Below are positions 5,822 to 7,259 of a stretch of 7,259 bases of DNA, piece by piece. Origin of the DNA: Campylobacteraceae bacterium (GTDB lineage: Bacteria > Campylobacterota > Campylobacteria > Campylobacterales > Sulfurovaceae). The position numbers and the translations under genes were made by a program. The DNA is taken from NCBI GenBank assembly GCA_027083075.1, contig JALWQQ010000073.1, forward strand, positions 1-7,259, written 5' to 3'. How positions within the stretch are numbered: the stretch's first letter is position 1; each line of letters opens with the position of its first letter. The notes below the pieces were generated by a model. That model had not been told where the DNA came from. It saw only the letters and a program-made list of their open reading frames with translations, and searched no databases.

Positions 5822-5880
5822 AAAAGCGAAGCTCTGCAAGCGACTACACGCTCCTTCAAGGGTGCAATACCATGGAAGAT

Positions 5881-6942
5881 TTAGTGCAATTCTCTCCAGT
5901 GATACTGCTTCCACAAATACGCCAAGATCGCAAAGACAAAGAAGAAGCCAAGCACCCATGGTCCGACCGCTTCGCGCTTCGGCTTGCTCGGATCGCCTAC
6001 CTCTTCGAGGTAGCGATAGATCTTCTCATATGCCTCTTTCGTCACACCGACGCGCGGCATGGCGGTACCGTAGAGTTGGCTTTGGGGATTTTCGACAAAG
6101 GTTTCCAAGAAATGCTTACTACGCGCACGCACGATGATCGAAAGATCGGGCGGCAACTTACCGAGATACTTTGCAAGGCTCTGTTGATAGGTAGCTACCT
6201 TCTGCTTAAACTGCAATGCCTTGATATCGGTTCTTGTCAGCAAGTCAGGTTTGGTTTTAGGCACCGTACCGATCTGCGTCCATTCGGCATAGCGCATCGC
6301 ATGGCAACGACCACAAGCACTCTCGTAGGTCTGCTTTGGTGTAAGCTCTTTGGGTGCGATCGAACGCAAATAGGCGATGATGTCGGCGATATTTTGATCA
6401 TCGCCCCCGAGTCCCGCAGGCATGGCGCTCTGTTTTACAAAGGCACCGTGCGCCGGATCGAGGATAAAGGCTGCCAAAAAGTTCGGATCATACAGTGCAC
6501 CCGCATTACTCAAATCGGGCGGATTGACACCATAACTGCCTGCCGCTGCAACCGCATCCATTGGCGCCGCCATTCCTTGTGAGCTGATGGCATGACAACC
6601 GATACAGCTCATCGCGGCATTTTTTCCGCGTGCAGCATCACCTTGCAATGAAGCGATCTTGCTGACATGTTGCCAAAAGCCTTTGATATCCTCTTGCTTC
6701 TTCTTAAGTGCGGCGATCTCTTTTTGTGCCTCTGTCTTGGCTTTGGCATCTTTGCTCTCTTCGGCGTTTTTGCGCACCTCTTCGATCTTTTCGTCGATCA
6801 CGGCGATGTCACTACGCCCGTCGTAGACAAAATCGAAACTCTTGGCATGTTTATGCATTTTCGAATGCGCAAAGGGCTCTACCCCGATATAGGTAATCAA
6901 CGCAAAAAAGACGACAACTGCTAAAATCTTCAACTCTCTCAT
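5881..6942 (-). CDS. petC: Di-heme cytochrome c1 subunit of the bc1 complex
   Basis: This subunit of quinol:cytochrome c reductase accepts electrons from the Rieske protein and passes them to a periplasmic cytochrome. I start it at ATG 6942 (353 residues), not an in-frame upstream codon: AGGAG sits 7 bases before it and MRELKILAVVVFFALITYIG makes a normal N-terminal anchor. The protein has an N-terminal TM segment (5-21), a highly charged predicted coiled coil (about 48-90), a first cytochrome c domain with CIGCH (113-117) and Met174 (AMPAG), and a second with CGRCH (210-214) and Met295 (AMPR). A C-terminal TM segment (about 328-344) follows. A PPDLS motif occurs in both domains (141-145, 264-268), showing internal duplication. 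Both anchors place the hemes in the periplasm. Two hemes in c1 is the Campylobacterota form. The ATG overlaps the petB stop by 4 bases (ATGA), indicating coupling. It appears to be the last gene of the operon. Confidence 0.94.
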   Translation of the reverse strand: MRELKILAVVVFFALITYIGVEPFAHSKMHKHAKSFDFVYDGRSDIAVIDEKIEEVRKNAEESKDAKAKTEAQKEIAALKKKQEDIKGFWQHVSKIASLQGDAARGKNAAMSCIGCHAISSQGMAAPMDAVAAAGSYGVNPPDLSNAGALYDPNFLAAFILDPAHGAFVKQSAMPAGLGGDDQNIADIIAYLRSIAPKELTPKQTYESACGRCHAMRYAEWTQIGTVPKTKPDLLTRTDIKALQFKQKVATYQQSLAKYLGKLPPDLSIIVRARSKHFLETFVENPQSQLYGTAMPRVGVTKEAYEKIYRYLEEVGDPSKPKREAVGPWVLGFFFVFAILAYLWKQYHWRELH

Positions 6943-7259
6943 CGCTTCGCTCCTATCGGGGTTTCTCTTTTGGTGATAAAGGGCAGTGCAAACCATAGGG
7001 CGATGAAGAGGTATGCCGCGACTTTCCCTAGAACGGTATAGATACCTACCGGCGGCAGTTTACCCAACACCGTCAAGACGACCATATCGACCAAGAGTAT
7101 CCAGAACCAGACACCAAAGAGTCCTCGTCTATTTGCAGGCGCCACATTGGGACTGCGATCCAAGAAGGGCAAGAGGAAGAAGATCACCTGTGCAAACCCG
7201 AACCAAACCAAACCGGGGTTTTTCGAAAAGGCGCGTAGGATCTCATAGCTCCATAAGAA
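6939..7259 (-). CDS. petB: Cytochrome b, C-terminal part (5' end outside window)
   Basis: The frame is open from the window edge to the TGA at 6939-6941, giving the last 106 residues of a larger protein. It begins FLWSYEILRAF, the residues that directly follow the PEWY quinol-oxidation-site motif of cytochrome b (PEWYFLW), so PEWY itself should lie just past the edge. Three TM segments follow (about 14-32, 48-66 and 76-94 of the visible part), with PFLDRSP and LTVLGKLPP between them, matching the C-terminal helices of bc1 cytochrome b. Heme-ligating histidines are in the missing N-terminal part. The protein is the membrane core of the quinol:cytochrome c reductase, and its stop overlaps the petC start. 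A TTG at 7211 is an internal Leu codon, not a start. Confidence 0.92.
   Translation of the reverse strand, partial: FLWSYEILRAFSKNPGLVWFGFAQVIFFLLPFLDRSPNVAPANRRGLFGVWFWILLVDMVVLTVLGKLPPVGIYTVLGKVAAYLFIALWFALPFITKRETPIGAKR
6950..6954 (-). promoter_or_regulatory. Shine-Dalgarno AGGAG deciding the petC start
   Basis: AGGAG lies in the last codons of petB, 7 bases before ATG 6942. It favours that start over the in-frame codon 18 residues upstream, which would overlap petB by 58 bases and put a non-hydrophobic stretch before the signal anchor. Confidence 0.7.

Larger units (their letters stand above)
5637..5880. other. Non-coding spacer between petC and the kinase gene
   Basis: I find no credible gene in these 244 bases. 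They contain the REPIN-like palindrome (5704-5756), a degenerate third copy of its arm (5803-5821), two copies of CCGTTATC 14 bases apart (5780-5787, 5794-5801), and two copies of CCGAATAA (5688-5695, 5801-5808). No GC-stem plus T-run terminator for the pet operon is visible on the minus strand. Confidence 0.6.

Noticed and set aside
5872..6582. 236-codon plus-strand ORF opposite petC
   Set aside because: It is the antisense of a clear di-heme cytochrome c1 gene. The product has no recognisable domains.
6943..6996. Upstream start for petC, 18 residues longer
   Set aside because: It would overlap petB by 58 bases, lacks an SD and puts polar residues ahead of the signal anchor. ATG 6942 has AGGAG at proper spacing and an ATGA overlap with petB.

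Overview
The window most likely comes from a Campylobacterota bacterium (former Epsilonproteobacteria), probably a Sulfurovum- or Sulfurimonas-like chemolithotroph. Supporting evidence: a di-heme cytochrome c1 encoded directly after cytochrome b, a long 190-residue-type QueD, a QueE with an atypical cysteine pattern, and a sensor kinase with an AHQW-type phosphorylation box. The assignment is an inference from protein style, not from a search. All nine protein genes lie on the minus strand, so transcription runs from high to low coordinates.

Right end (7259 to 5881): the C-terminal part of cytochrome b (petB, cut by the window edge) overlaps the complete di-heme cytochrome c1 gene (petC) by 4 bases. 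These are the last two genes of a quinol:cytochrome c reductase (bc1) operon. Between petC and the next gene is a 244-base non-coding stretch (5637-5880). It holds a REP/REPIN-like palindrome built on GGGGTCTGACC plus a third, degenerate copy.

Middle (5636 to 3539): a two-component system, a six-TM sensor histidine kinase followed by an OmpR-family response regulator. Left of it (3478 to 507) is a cofactor and tRNA-modification cluster: moaA (molybdopterin), queE (7-deazaguanine), a flavin reductase-like FMN protein, and queD. The first three are tightly packed. queD has its own perfect TATAAT promoter box in a 54-base gap. MoaA acts on GTP; QueD and QueE act on GTP-derived pterins. The cluster therefore groups GTP-derived heterocycle chemistry, with two radical-SAM enzymes and a flavoprotein.

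Left end (441 to 1): a lipoprotein gene with its own TATAAT promoter, cut by the window edge. It encodes a lipobox, about 105 residues of alanine-rich 11-residue repeats (LEA-like), then the start of what looks like a class I cytochrome c domain. Its would-be heme motif reads CGACN instead of CxxCH at the very edge.

I saw no tRNA, rRNA, CRISPR array or complete insertion sequence. The features most worth checking are the QueE CX3CX16C motif, the CGACN motif, the REPIN-like element, and the apparently leaderless or SD-less kinase start.
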